Part shown: one piece after another, positions 9,640-19,140 of the stretch
How positions within the stretch are numbered: the stretch's first letter is position 1
Layout: every line of letters starts with the position of its first letter
Source: Rhizobium sp. CCGE 510
GTDB lineage: Bacteria > Pseudomonadota > Alphaproteobacteria > Rhizobiales > Rhizobiaceae
Assembly (NCBI RefSeq): GCF_000292525.1
Contig: NZ_AEYF01000026.1
Span: 62,001-126,000, forward strand
Direction: 5' to 3'
Length of the DNA: 64,000 bases
Program-made: the position numbers and the translations under genes
Notes under the pieces: model-generated
Told to the model about the DNA's origin: nothing
Database searches by the model: none
The model's input: only the letters and a program-made list of their open reading frames with translations

Positions 9640-10488
9640 ATGAATTCGGAATTTGCCGTTCGTTCGATGCGGCCCGGCGAACTGGAACTCGTGCTCGAGT
9701 GGGCGCGTCAGGAGGGCTGGAACCCAGGCCTCGACGATTCGCTTGCATTCATGGAGGCCGACTCGTCCGGATTCTTCGTCGGCGCCATCGGTGAGGTTCC
9801 CGTCGGTTCGATTTCGGTCGTCAAATATGGCGAGAGTTTCGCCTTCCTGGGCCTCTACATCGTTCATCCAGATTTCCGCGGCAAGGGTTATGGCAAGAAG
9901 ATCTGGGAGGCGGGCATATCAAGCGCACACGACCGCACGATCGGTCTCGACGGCGTCACCGCACAGCAGGATAACTACCGCAAGGCCGGCTTCGAACCCG
10001 CCTACTCGACCCTTCGCTACGGCGGCGTCACCACCTCCTTGCCGGTCTCGACGCTTGCTGCGCAGCCGGTGCTGGATTCGCGCCTCGAGGGCCTGCAACG
10101 TTACGACTCGGCGATCTTTCCGCAGCCGCGGGATGCCTTCCTCGCGGCTTGGTGCACGGGTCGCAAGGGTCGCCGCTCGGCAGTGGTGCGCAAGAGCGGC
10201 AAGATCCGCGGTTACGGCACGATCCGCCGTTGCTACGAGGGCTACAAGATCGGCCCGCTTTTTGCCAATGATGCAGACAGCGCTGCGGCACTGCTTGCCG
10301 AGTTGATCCCCCAGGCGAAGGGGGCTGCGATCTTCATCGATATCCCCGCGGAGAACCACGAGGCGGTCGCGCTTGCCGAAAACCTCGGCCTTCAACCGGT
10401 GTTCGAGACGACGCGCATGTATCGCGGGCCGGCGCCGGCCATGCCGCTAAAGCACATCTTCGGCGTGACGACTCTGGAGCTTGGTTAG
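9640..10488 (+). CDS. GNAT-family N-acetyltransferase with a C-terminal second domain (YitH/Acetyltransf_18 type)
   Basis: 282 aa. An N-terminal GNAT domain (about residues 4-135) contains the acetyl-CoA loop HPDFRGKGYGKKIW near residue 86. A C-terminal domain (about 150-280) ends FETTRMYRG, the pattern of the Acetyltransf_18 module in YitH-type proteins. The substrate is unknown. Start ATG 9640 gives the conserved beginning (FAVRSMRPGELELVLEWA). It is convergent with the broken EamA transporter gene, with only 27 bp between the two stop codons. Confidence 0.88.
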   Translation: MNSEFAVRSMRPGELELVLEWARQEGWNPGLDDSLAFMEADSSGFFVGAIGEVPVGSISVVKYGESFAFLGLYIVHPDFRGKGYGKKIWEAGISSAHDRTIGLDGVTAQQDNYRKAGFEPAYSTLRYGGVTTSLPVSTLAAQPVLDSRLEGLQRYDSAIFPQPRDAFLAAWCTGRKGRRSAVVRKSGKIRGYGTIRRCYEGYKIGPLFANDADSAAALLAELIPQAKGAAIFIDIPAENHEAVALAENLGLQPVFETTRMYRGPAPAMPLKHIFGVTTLELG

Positions 10489-10515
10489 AACCGCTGCTCG
10501 CTTCCTGAACATGCA

Positions 10516-11432
10516 TTAATCCGCCGGTGAGGCGGGCACGGTTGCGGCCGAAGCTTTCGGCCGGCCTTTTTCGGCGATCGCGATGCCGCCCAAGGTCAAT
10601 ACCAGCGCGATCACATGGAAGGACTGCAGCGTCTCGCCGATCAGGGCGACGGAGAGCAGCGTTCCGAACACCGGCACGAGATTGATGAACAGGCCGGCCC
10701 GGTTGGCGCCGATGGCCACGACACCTTTGATGTAGAGGATCTGCGCCACCAGCGAGGGGAAGATTGCCGTGTAGAGCGTGATGATCCAGCCAGCATGGTC
10801 CGGCCATTGCGCGGCGTCGCGGCTGGCTTCCCAAAGGAGCAGGGCACCGAGGTCAGCATGGCTGCGAAGGCCGGGATCGCCATTAGCGTGCGCCAGTCGA
10901 GCGGCGGCTTCCAGCGCAGGAAGATCGTGTAAACCGAATAGGCGGCAATGGCGATCAGCATCAGCCCATCGCCGCGGTTGAGGCTTAATTGCAGCAGCGT
11001 TGTCAGGTCGCCATGAGCGGCGGTCAGAGCGACGCCGATCAGCGTCAAGCCGAAGCCGAGACATTGGGCCAGCGAAATGCTGGTGCGGAAGAACATGAAA
11101 TTCAGCAGGAAGATCAGCATCGGGATGCCGGCCTGCTCGATGGCGACATTGATCGCCGTGGTATATTGCACGGCCGAGTAAAGCATAGCGTTGAAAAGCG
11201 TATAGCCGATGACGCCGTAAAAAAGGAGCAGCGGTAGGTTCTTCCTGACCACCGGCCAATCCTTCCGCAATTGAGGCACCGAGATCACGGCGATCACCGC
11301 CACGGCGAGGAACCAGCGCAGGAAGGTCAGCATCATCGGGCTGATGTGCCCGAGGGCCAGCTTGCCGGCGACAGAGTTGCCGCCCCAGCAGAGGGTGGCG
11401 ATAACGAGACAGATGTAGGCCCTGGCTTGCAA
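10516..11432 (-). pseudogene. EamA/DMT-family transporter gene with a frameshift
   Basis: A ten-helix drug/metabolite exporter split between two frames. From the start at 11432 (MQARAYICLVIATLCWGGNS) to about 10845 one frame encodes six or so membrane helices, ending ...LMAIPAFAAMLTSVP. The family pattern then resumes in another minus-strand frame (LLLWEAS ... AGWIITLYTAIFPSLVAQIL ... GANRAGLFINLVPVFG) down to the stop at 10516. The join is at the G run 10842-10844 (CCC on the coding strand): one extra base there would restore a gene of about 305 codons. It may be a true inactivating mutation or a sequencing error. The start has no strong ribosome binding site. purA is divergent upstream. Confidence 0.85.
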
Positions 11433-11623
11433 AAGCGTTCTTCCCGTCTTTCAGCGATCGCCGTGCGGCGTTTTGTGACGGGCAATAGCCTGCCGGCTGC
11501 TGATTTGTCACGTAAAAAGCCCAATCACCTGTGACAACAGGGTCGCTTTCCCAAAAACAAAGCTTTATAGATGCGCGGGTTTGAGCAGGTGCGCGGTTTT
11601 CCGCCGGTAACAGGAAGAGTTGG

Positions 11624-12922
11624 ATGACGAACGTAGTTGTGGTCGGTTCGCAATGGGGTGACGAAGGCAAGGGCAAAATTGTCGACTGGCTTTCGGAGCG
11701 TGCGGATATTGTCGTGCGCTATCAGGGCGGACACAATGCCGGCCATACGCTTGTCATCGACGGCACGAGCTACAAGCTCTCGCTGCTGCCTTCCGGCGTC
11801 GTGCGTCCGGGCAAGATGGCGGTGATCGGCAACGGCGTCGTCGTCGACCCGCATGCGCTGATCGCCGAGATCGGTCGACTGGAGGCCCAGGGCGTGACGG
11901 TAACGCCTGATAATCTGCGTATCGCCGACAATGCGACGCTGATCCTGTCGCTACACCGCGAGCTCGACGCGATGCGCGAGGATGCGGCATCGAACAGCGG
12001 CACCAAGATCGGCACGACACGCCGCGGCATCGGTCCGGCCTATGAAGACAAGGTTGGCCGACGCGCCATCCGGGTGATGGATCTTGCCGATCTCGACAGT
12101 CTCGCCGGCAAGGTTGACCGTATTCTGACGCATCACAATGCGCTTCGCCGCGGCCTCGGCGTCGCCGAAGTCAGCCACCAGACGATCATGGACGAACTGA
12201 CCTCGATCGCCGATCGGGTGCTGCCGTTCCGTGACACCGTCTGGCTCTTCCTCGACAAGGAGCGCCGCAAGGGCTCCCGCATCCTCTTTGAGGGTGCGCA
12301 GGGTACCCTGCTCGATATCGATCACGGCACCTATCCTTTCGTGACCTCATCGAACACCGTCGCCGGCCAGGCCGCGGCCGGTTCCGGCATGGGGCCGGGC
12401 TCGCTGGGCTATATTCTCGGCATCACCAAGGCCTATACGACGCGCGTCGGCGAAGGTCCGTTTCCGACCGAGCTGAAGGACGCGATCGGTGAGTTCCTTG
12501 GCGAAAAAGGTCATGAGTTCGGCGTGGTGACCGGGCGCAAGCGGCGCTGCGGCTGGTTTGATGCCGCACTCGTGCGCCAATCGATCGCCACCAATGGCAT
12601 CACAGGCATCGCGCTCACCAAGCTCGACGTGCTTGATGGCCTCGAGGAATTGAAGATCTGCGTCGGCTATATGCTCGATGGCGAACAGATTGATCATCTT
12701 CCGGCAAGCCAGGGAGCGCAAGCTAGGGTCGAACCGATCTACATCACGCTGGAGGGATGGAAAGAATCGACCGTCGGCGCCCGCAGTTGGGCGGATCTGC
12801 CGGCACAGGCGATCAAATATGTTCGCCAGGTCGAGGAACTGATCGGGGCGCCCGTCGCGCTCCTTTCCACCAGCCCGGAGCGGGATGACACGATACTTGT
12901 GACCGATCCGTTTGAGGATTAA
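11624..12922 (+). CDS. purA: Adenylosuccinate synthetase
   Basis: 432 aa, full length. It joins IMP and aspartate with GTP to give adenylosuccinate, the first step from IMP to AMP. The N-terminal GTP-binding/catalytic loop [15 protein letters not shown] contains the catalytic Asp, and GGHNAGHT follows with the catalytic His. [13 protein letters not shown] and VGEGPFPTE are also typical. Start ATG 11624 is preceded by GGAAGAG. The gene is divergent from the broken EamA transporter, with about 190 bp between that must hold both promoters, and is followed 60 bp later by a long acidic protein gene that may be co-transcribed. Confidence 0.98.
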   Translation: MTNVVVVGSQWGDEGKGKIVDWLSERADIVVRYQGGHNAGHTLVIDGTSYKLSLLPSGVVRPGKMAVIGNGVVVDPHALIAEIGRLEAQGVTVTPDNLRIADNATLILSLHRELDAMREDAASNSGTKIGTTRRGIGPAYEDKVGRRAIRVMDLADLDSLAGKVDRILTHHNALRRGLGVAEVSHQTIMDELTSIADRVLPFRDTVWLFLDKERRKGSRILFEGAQGTLLDIDHGTYPFVTSSNTVAGQAAAGSGMGPGSLGYILGITKAYTTRVGEGPFPTELKDAIGEFLGEKGHEFGVVTGRKRRCGWFDAALVRQSIATNGITGIALTKLDVLDGLEELKICVGYMLDGEQIDHLPASQGAQARVEPIYITLEGWKESTVGARSWADLPAQAIKYVRQVEELIGAPVALLSTSPERDDTILVTDPFED

Positions 12923-12982
12923 GCTCACGGGTCACTGTGGAGGATAGTTCGGTAGGGTGCCGAACTTCTTGAGAAAGTACTG

Positions 12983-15478
12983 ATGGCGGATTTTATTGCA
13001 GTTATTCGGCGGGCCGTCGACGGCCTGGCTGAAAATACCCCCGAGATGCGGGTGAAAGTCTACGAACGTGCCCGCGGCGCAGTGCAGCGGCAGCTCGAGA
13101 ACATGAAACCGCGTCCGCCGGAAGCCATGCTGCAACGCCAGCTCGAAAAGCTCGAGGCCGCCATCCGCGAAGTGGAAGGCGAACACTCCGAGGCGCTGCC
13201 GCTCGAGGCGGCGGTTGCCGCGGCGGAATCCTCGGAAGAACAAGCGGTTTACGACGAAGGCGAACCGACGCCTGCACCGGGGACTGCCGTCGACGAGCCG
13301 GTCTACGAAGCCTCTGCGGAACCGCAGGCGGTTGAGCCCGCCGACGAGCCGGATCACCCGGAAGCAGCCGCGCCGCAGGAGCCCCAGGAAAAGCTGGCGG
13401 ACGAGGAACCTCTCTCCGAGGAAGCGCCCAGCCTCCCGGAGACGTCTGTTGCGGCCGAGGCCACCGCTCCCGTGCAGGCAGAGACACCCGTTCCTGCCGA
13501 AACATACTGGCATCCCTCGCATGAAGAGGAAGCAACGGCCGAGGAATGGCATTCCGGCGAGGGGCGCGGCATCGCTGCCGAGGCTTGGCCTGCAGATGAT
13601 GAGCGCTGGAAGACGCCTGCCGGGCATCGCAACGAAGAAGCCGACGAATATCATGCTGACGAGCAGCATCCCGTGGAAGAGACCGCGCCCGAGCCGCCGG
13701 TGGTGGAAGGCGCGGAGCCGGAGGCCGAGGAGGCTTACGAACCTGTCGCGCCGCTTCAGCCGATCAGCCGTGGTATAGACCACGCATCCAACCGGCTGGT
13801 GGAGCCGGTCGCCGATTTCGCTCGTCCGCAGGAATTCGTCGAGCACAGCCGCGAGACGCCGCTTCAGGCCGACGCTGCCGCGCATTTCGATCCCGTCTGG
13901 ACCGAGCCCGTCGCTGAAACGCCGGCTCCGCCGCCGAAGGATGCGGAGACCGAATGGGCGGAAGAGGAACTCCGGCAGTATTCGCAGGCAGCGCCGATCA
14001 CTCCGGATGTCTCGGCGCGCGCCTTTGAAGAGGTGATATCGAGCCTCGAAAAGGCGGCCCCTGCCGCCGTCATGCCGGCGGCCAAGGAAAGTTTCTCCTG
14101 GGAGACCGCAGTCTTCGACGATCTGCCGCCGATCGATGCCAGCAGCAATAAAAAGACGCCTGTGGCATCGCATTTCGACGATGTCGATATCTTTGCTGAA
14201 GTGCACAACGGAAAGCCGGCGCCTGCTACCGGCGCGCCGAGCGAGGAATGGCGGGAGGCGAAGGCGCTGCGCGGCTACGACCGCCGCGGCTCGGTCGCCG
14301 CAGACGATGATGACGCCAATCCAACGATGGATATCGATCAGATCGTCGCTTCCAGGCTTCAGGGCAAGAATTTCCGGATGGAGCCGAAGCGCCGCCGCTT
14401 CGGCATCGGCACCGTGATCACCCTCATCTTCGCACTGATCTTGATCGGTGGCGGAGCCTATGCCGGCTGGATGAACAGAGAGGCGCTGGTGGCGATGGTC
14501 GACGGGCTCGTCAGTTCGGCACCGTCGCAGGCGACCAGGAACGAGGCGCTGCCGCCGGCCGGCTCCGCGACGCCTGCCCAACCGGGCGCGGTGGCACCGA
14601 CCGAGCCGACTACGCCTGGAGCACAGAATACTCCAGTGGCGCCGGCGCAGCCGAACCCGCAGGTGGCGTCATTGAACAATGACGGCGCCGTGGCCAATTC
14701 GAAATTCACTCAGCGGCTGCTGACGGATGGGACCGAGGTCGACAGCGGACCGGCGACCGTGCCGGGAACGCCGACCGCGGAAGGAAAATCGGTCGCCGAA
14801 CAGAATGTCGCGGCCGCCGATACGCCGCCTGCCAGCGCCCAGGGCGATGTCGCACCGGCCGAAACGCTGACGCCGAACGGCCCGGCGGCGTCGCCGCAGC
14901 AGACCGCTCCGGTCGGTTCGTCGCAAAAGATGTTCCTCTATGAGGAACGTATCGGTCAAAGCTCGCCGACGGCGATCGAGGGATCGGTCGTCTGGAGCGT
15001 GCAGCATGAGACCGGCCAGGGGGGCCGACAGGAGGCGACGGTGCAGGGCAACGTCACCGTGCCGGAGCGCAATCTCTCGGCTCTCGTCACCTTCAAACGC
15101 AATTCCGATCCATCGCTGCCGGCAAGCCATCTGGTCGAGATCGTCTTCTCGGTGCCGCCGAATTTCGAAGGCGGCAGTATCGACAGCGTCCAGCGCATCT
15201 CGATGAAGCGCACAGAGCAGGACCGCGGCGACGCGCTGATCGCGGTTCCGGCCAAGATCACCGACGATTTCCACATGATCGCGCTCAACGACTATCCCGA
15301 TGCGCGCAAGGCCAATCTCGATCTGATGGCGACCCGCAGTTGGATCGATATCCCGGTCACCTACCGCAACGGTCGCCGCGCACTGCTGACGATGGAAAAG
15401 GGGGGTACGGGAACGGACGCCTTCAATACCGCGATCAAGGAATGGACTGCGCTCGGGGATGTGTCGACGAGCCAGTGA
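12983..15478 (+). CDS. Large acidic single-pass membrane protein, function unknown
   Basis: 831 aa, not recognised as a characterised family. Residues 1-60 form a basic helical head (MADFIAVIRRAVDGLAENTP). Residues 60-460 are rich in Glu, Ala and Pro and probably disordered. One transmembrane helix (FGIGTVITLIFALILIGGG) lies near 471-496 after a basic KRRR stop. A Pro/Ala linker and a folded-looking C-terminal domain (about 640-825, starting near KMFLYEERIG) follow. The topology suggests a cytoplasmic acidic tail and a periplasmic C-terminal domain. It ends just before a strong terminator and follows purA by 60 bp. Base composition and codon use look like those of its neighbours. A structural or envelope-tethering role would be a guess. 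Confidence 0.85.
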   Translation: MADFIAVIRRAVDGLAENTPEMRVKVYERARGAVQRQLENMKPRPPEAMLQRQLEKLEAAIREVEGEHSEALPLEAAVAAAESSEEQAVYDEGEPTPAPGTAVDEPVYEASAEPQAVEPADEPDHPEAAAPQEPQEKLADEEPLSEEAPSLPETSVAAEATAPVQAETPVPAETYWHPSHEEEATAEEWHSGEGRGIAAEAWPADDERWKTPAGHRNEEADEYHADEQHPVEETAPEPPVVEGAEPEAEEAYEPVAPLQPISRGIDHASNRLVEPVADFARPQEFVEHSRETPLQADAAAHFDPVWTEPVAETPAPPPKDAETEWAEEELRQYSQAAPITPDVSARAFEEVISSLEKAAPAAVMPAAKESFSWETAVFDDLPPIDASSNKKTPVASHFDDVDIFAEVHNGKPAPATGAPSEEWREAKALRGYDRRGSVAADDDDANPTMDIDQIVASRLQGKNFRMEPKRRRFGIGTVITLIFALILIGGGAYAGWMNREALVAMVDGLVSSAPSQATRNEALPPAGSATPAQPGAVAPTEPTTPGAQNTPVAPAQPNPQVASLNNDGAVANSKFTQRLLTDGTEVDSGPATVPGTPTAEGKSVAEQNVAAADTPPASAQGDVAPAETLTPNGPAASPQQTAPVGSSQKMFLYEERIGQSSPTAIEGSVVWSVQHETGQGGRQEATVQGNVTVPERNLSALVTFKRNSDPSLPASHLVEIVFSVPPNFEGGSIDSVQRISMKRTEQDRGDALIAVPAKITDDFHMIALNDYPDARKANLDLMATRSWIDIPVTYRNGRRALLTMEKGGTGTDAFNTAIKEWTALGDVSTSQ

Positions 15479-15544
15479 TGGTCGTCCGCAATGCCAGCTT
15501 TCCCCGGCCTTTGACAGTGCCGAGGCTGCGAAAAGTAGTGAAAC

Positions 15545-15575
15545 AAAAAGGCGGGCCGCAAGGACCCGCCTTTTT
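15545..15575 (+). terminator. Strong rho-independent terminator
   Basis: Perfect 11-bp inverted repeat AAAAAGGCGGG / CCCGCCTTTTT around a 9-base loop, 66 bp after the stop of the large membrane protein gene. A and T tracts on both sides allow termination in both directions, so it can also stop rpoH transcripts from the other strand. Confidence 0.9.
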
Positions 15576-15636
15576 CAATTCTCCAGTCCCGTGCATCTAT
15601 CCAGATGCTCAGAAGGCGCCGCAGTACTTTGAATTG

Positions 15637-15684
15637 CTGCCTAATTTTGTCCTTAAATCGATTTCGATTTAAGAAATCATGCAG
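15637..15684. repeat. Rhizobial-type intergenic palindrome (TTAAATCGA core)
   Basis: A perfect 10-bp inverted repeat (CTTAAATCGA / TCGATTTAAG, 15652-15673) sits inside weaker outer arms (CTGC ... GCAG). It lies just downstream of rpoH. From memory, palindromes with this core recur in rhizobial intergenic regions; copy number was not checked. Confidence 0.55.
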
Positions 15685-15699
15685 TCGTGCGCGGCAGGT

Positions 15700-16608
15700 T
15701 TATGCCGTCGCTTCGACGACGCGGACGGCCTTGGCGCGTTCCTGGGCTTCCTTGCGAACCGCATCCTGCACCTTTTCGAAGGCGCGAACCTCGATCTGGC
15801 GGACGCGTTCACGGCTGATGTCGAATTCTGTCGAAAGGTCTTCCAGCGTCACCGGATCCTCGGCGAGGCGGCGAGCTTCGAAGATACGGCGTTCGCGCTC
15901 GTTCAGCACACTCATCGCTTTCGCCAGCATACGCCGGCGGGTATCGAGCTCATCCTGTTCGATCAGCACGTCTTCCTGGCTGTCGTGGTCGTCCACCAGC
16001 CAATCCTGCCATTGGCCGCCGTCGCCTTCGGCCGCCTTGATCGGGGCGTTCAGCGAGGCGTCGCCGGACAGACGGCGGTTCATCGAAATGACCTCCTCCT
16101 CCGAGACTTTCAGCTTGGTGGCGATCTCGGAGACGTGCTCCGGCTTCAGGTCGCCGTCATCGATCGCCTGGATGCGGCCTTTCAGCCGGCGCAGGTTGAA
16201 GAACAGCCGCTTCTGGTTGGCGGTCGTGCCCATCTTCACGAGCGACCATGAACGCAGAATATATTCCTGGATCGAGGCCTTGATCCACCACATAGCGTAG
16301 GTGGCAAGGCGAAAGCCGCGCTCGGCATCGAATTTCTTGACGGCCTGCATCAGGCCGACATTGCCTTCCGAGACGACTTCGCCGATCGGCAGGCCGTAGC
16401 CGCGATAACCCATCGCAATCTTTGCGACGAGGCGAAGATGGCTGGTGACGAGCTGGTGGGCGGCGTCGCGATCACCGTGTTCGGCATAACGCTTGGCGAG
16501 CATGTATTCCTGCTGCGGCTCAAGCATCGGAAATTTGCGGATTTCGTCGAGGTAACGATTGAGACCGGCTTCGCCGGCGGTAATGGACGGCAAGGTATTT
16601 CGGGCCAT
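15700..16608 (-). CDS. rpoH: RNA polymerase sigma factor RpoH (sigma-32, heat shock)
   Basis: 302 aa, the usual size. It directs RNA polymerase to heat-shock promoters. Start ATG 16608 (MARNTLPSIT) follows AGGAGGGTGCACT; an upstream in-frame extension to 16683 lacks this signal. Sigma region 2 (HLRLVAKIAMGYRGYGLP, GFRLATYAMWWIKASI) and region 4 (LSTEFDISRERVRQIEVRA) are complete. The RpoH-specific box is present as QKRLFFNLRRLK near residue 130. The sequence fits the RpoH1 type of rhizobia, which usually carry a second paralogue. A 179-bp gap separates it from rluD upstream; a possible -35 (TTGACT, 16714-16709) suggests its own promoter. Confidence 0.97.
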   Translation of the reverse strand: MARNTLPSITAGEAGLNRYLDEIRKFPMLEPQQEYMLAKRYAEHGDRDAAHQLVTSHLRLVAKIAMGYRGYGLPIGEVVSEGNVGLMQAVKKFDAERGFRLATYAMWWIKASIQEYILRSWSLVKMGTTANQKRLFFNLRRLKGRIQAIDDGDLKPEHVSEIATKLKVSEEEVISMNRRLSGDASLNAPIKAAEGDGGQWQDWLVDDHDSQEDVLIEQDELDTRRRMLAKAMSVLNERERRIFEARRLAEDPVTLEDLSTEFDISRERVRQIEVRAFEKVQDAVRKEAQERAKAVRVVEATA

Positions 16609-16787
16609 AGTGCACCCTCCTAAAGTGGCTTCCGGCTCCCGTTGGCAACGCGTCCTCGCGTTAAAAAAGGCAAGCCGGGACATGCGGCTCTACTACGAGC
16701 CCGCACTAAGTCAATGTACAGATAAGTGTGGCGAAACGGCGGTTCAAGGTGCCGCTCACGCAGGTGTGAGAGGGTTCGCAGACGCCT

Positions 16788-17813
16788 CTATCCTCGCAAT
16801 GACTCCACCAGTTCTACCATATCATCGGGTAGCGGCACTTCGAAATGCATGATTTCGCCGGTGCGCGGATGCTCGAACTGCAGCATGAAGGCATGCAGCG
16901 CCTGGCGGCCGAAACCGTTGACGACCTTGCGGATGTCTTCGGGCAGGATATTGGCCTTGGTCTTGAAGCCAGCGCCATAAACCGTGTCCCCAAGCAGCGG
17001 ATGGCCGATATGAGCCATATGGACACGGATCTGGTGGGTGCGGCCGGTTTCTAGGTGGCACTCGACCAGTGAGGCAAGCGCGGTCGCGTCGGGTTTTTCT
17101 TGGAAGCGCTCGACTACCTGGTAATGGGTAATCGCCTCGTCGGCGTCATGACTGTCGGGGCGCTTGACGGCGCGGCGCGTGCGATCGCCGGTGGCGCGGC
17201 CAAGCGGCGCGTCGACCGTGCCCGTCAGTGTGCGGGGCCGGCCCCAGACGACGGCCTGATAGGCGCGCTCGAGCGGCATGGTGCGGCCATGGTCGGCAAA
17301 TTGGAGCGAGAGGTGGCGATGGGCAATGTCGTTCTTGGCGACGACCATGACCCCTGTCGTGTCTTTGTCGAGACGATGGACGATGCCGGGCCGGCGCACG
17401 CCGCCGATGCCGGAGAGCGTATCGCCGCAATGATAGATCAGCGCGTTGACCAGCGTCCCCGTCCAGTTGCCGGGGCCGGGATGAACGACGAGACCGGAAG
17501 GCTTGGAGATGACGATGACGTCTTCGTCCTCATGGAGGATATCGAGGCGGATGTCCTCGCCCTGCGGCGTCGGGTCTTCCGGCTCGGGCAGCGTGATTTC
17601 GAAGCTATCGCCGTTGCGCACCTTGCGCTGGGGGTCGGTGACAGGTTCGCCGCGCAGAAAAACCTGGCCGTCCTTGATCAGCGCCTTGATGCGGCTGCGC
17701 GAAAATTCCTCGGCGACCTGTGCCGTCAGCCAGGTGTCGAGCCGGCCTTCTGCGGTTTCATCGGCCGTCAGGACTTTTCTATTGCCGGCTGCTTGTTTAA
17801 AGGGGTCGCTCAA
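16788..17813 (-). CDS. rluD: 23S rRNA pseudouridine synthase, RluD/RluA family
   Basis: About 341 aa. It isomerises uridines in large-subunit rRNA (helix 69 for RluD). An N-terminal S4 RNA-binding domain (ADETAEGRLDTWLTAQVAEE ... SRIKALIKDGQVF) precedes the catalytic domain, with the active-site Asp in HRLDKDTTGVMVVAK and the conserved ETGRTHQIRVH. I chose TTG 17813 because GGAGAAGAAG lies just upstream. The longer GTG at 17852 would start 3 bp from the divergent neighbour's ATG with no room for a leader. It is divergent from the small membrane protein gene at 17855, and rpoH follows on the same strand. Confidence 0.93.
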   Translation of the reverse strand: MSDPFKQAAGNRKVLTADETAEGRLDTWLTAQVAEEFSRSRIKALIKDGQVFLRGEPVTDPQRKVRNGDSFEITLPEPEDPTPQGEDIRLDILHEDEDVIVISKPSGLVVHPGPGNWTGTLVNALIYHCGDTLSGIGGVRRPGIVHRLDKDTTGVMVVAKNDIAHRHLSLQFADHGRTMPLERAYQAVVWGRPRTLTGTVDAPLGRATGDRTRRAVKRPDSHDADEAITHYQVVERFQEKPDATALASLVECHLETGRTHQIRVHMAHIGHPLLGDTVYGAGFKTKANILPEDIRKVVNGFGRQALHAFMLQFEHPRTGEIMHFEVPLPDDMVELVESLRG

Positions 17814-17854
17814 GACGCTTCTTCTCCGACGTATTTTTAGAATGGGACGCACAG

Positions 17855-18241
17855 ATGACAGCTATCGAGCCAGACGATCAGGAAGAGAAGCCCCTTGATC
17901 CGGCGATGGAAAGTGTCCGGCGCAAGATGGTCCGCCTGCAGATCGTTTCCGGCGCCATCATGTTCGTGAGCCTTATGGCGGTCTTCGGGGCGGTTGTCTA
18001 CAAGACGATGCGCAGCGAACCGAAGGACACGGCGGCGACGGTTTCCACCTCCGGCGTGCCCTCGGATGCGCCGCTTGCGGCGACGGTTTCCCTGCCACTC
18101 GGCTTCAAGGTGCAGTCTACTTCGTTTTCTGCGGGACAGATCCTGTTTTACGGCGAAACGATCGACGGCAAGAGTAAGGCGCTGGTCTTCGATCTCAGGA
18201 CCGGCCGCACCGTCGCCGATCTCACCGTCGCGGGCAATTGA
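17855..18241 (+). CDS. Small single-pass membrane protein, function unknown
   Basis: 128 aa. An acidic N-terminal tail (MTAIEPDDQEEKPLDPAMES) leads to a basic segment and one transmembrane helix (LQIVSGAIMFVSLMAVFGAV, about residues 28-49). A periplasmic domain of about 75 residues follows, with a beta-rich end (GQILFYGETIDGKSKALVFD, LRTGRTVADLTV). Not recognised. The stop lies 7 bp before the next start, so it is probably co-transcribed with the RNA methyltransferase gene. Only about 40 bp separate it from the divergent rluD start, a very short shared promoter region. Confidence 0.8.
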   Translation: MTAIEPDDQEEKPLDPAMESVRRKMVRLQIVSGAIMFVSLMAVFGAVVYKTMRSEPKDTAATVSTSGVPSDAPLAATVSLPLGFKVQSTSFSAGQILFYGETIDGKSKALVFDLRTGRTVADLTVAGN

Positions 18242-18248
18242 GGCTGGC

Positions 18249-19073
18249 ATGGCCGCCGCCCCGACCGCCATCGACAGCGCCGACGATCCGCGCGTCGCCG
18301 AGTTCCGCAACATCCGCGAGCGCGACCTGACGGGCCGAGAGAACCGCTTCATCGCCGAAGGCACCGTCGTGCTGCGCATGCTCGCCGAGGCGCACGTGGG
18401 AGGCCGCGGCTTTTTCGCCGAGAAGATCCTGCTCCTGCGCAACCGCGTCGACGGCGTTCTGCCGATCCTGGAAAGATTGCCGGCCGACGTCCCGGTCTAT
18501 GTCGCCGAGGCCGATGTGCTGAATGGCGTCGTCGGTTTCCATCTGCATCGCGGCGTTCTCGCACTCGGCCGCCGGGAGGATCGCGGAGAGGCGGCACTTC
18601 TCGACGCGCTGCCGGAACCGGCGCTGGTTCTCGTCGGTTGCGGCATCTCCAATCATGACAACGCCGGCTCGATGTTCCGCAATGCGGCGGCCTTCCGGGC
18701 CGATGCGGTGCTGCTCGACGAAACCAGTTGTGATCCGCTCTACCGCAAGGCGCTGCGTGTCTCGGTCGGTTCGGTGCTGAGCGTTCCGCACCGGCGCGGC
18801 GGCAAGGCGCTGGACGTGCTCCTGGCCCTTGCCGACCGGGGCTTTGCCATCTGGACGCTTTCGCCGCACGGCAAGACCGATATCCGCGCCATTCCGGCTT
18901 CAATGCGTATGGCGCTCGTCGTCGGCACGGAGGGGGAGGGGTTGCCGGAGGCGCTGCTTGCGCGCTTTCAGAGCGCGCGCATTCCACAGTCGGAGGAACT
19001 CGACAGCCTCAACGCCGCGACGGCGACGGGGATCGCTCTGTTTTCCATGGCCTCTGCGATGGGACGGATCTGA
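18249..19073 (+). CDS. SpoU/TrmH-family RNA 2'-O-methyltransferase
   Basis: 274 aa. Start ATG 18249 (MAAAPTAIDSADDPRVAEF), 7 bp after the preceding stop. A substrate-binding N-terminal domain (about 1-110) is followed by the trefoil-knot SPOUT domain. Motif 1 is NHDNAGSMFRNAAAF near residue 137, motif 2 VVGTEGEGLPE near 222, and motif 3 IPQSEELDSLNAATATGIAL near 245. It transfers a methyl group from S-adenosylmethionine to a ribose 2'-OH in tRNA or rRNA; the target nucleotide is not clear. Annotation as TrmH or RlmB would over-reach. Confidence 0.93.
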   Translation: MAAAPTAIDSADDPRVAEFRNIRERDLTGRENRFIAEGTVVLRMLAEAHVGGRGFFAEKILLLRNRVDGVLPILERLPADVPVYVAEADVLNGVVGFHLHRGVLALGRREDRGEAALLDALPEPALVLVGCGISNHDNAGSMFRNAAAFRADAVLLDETSCDPLYRKALRVSVGSVLSVPHRRGGKALDVLLALADRGFAIWTLSPHGKTDIRAIPASMRMALVVGTEGEGLPEALLARFQSARIPQSEELDSLNAATATGIALFSMASAMGRI

Positions 19074-19140
19074 TTACAGCGCCGCGCGTCAGAAAAGATG
19101 CGAAAGGACGCTGTGACATTTTGAACGGCTGCATACGATC

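Noticed and set aside
10516..11676. A 386-codon minus-strand frame as an intact gene
   Set aside because: Only its C-terminal third is transporter-like; the first part is out of frame with the real N-terminus at 11432, so the region is a frameshifted gene.
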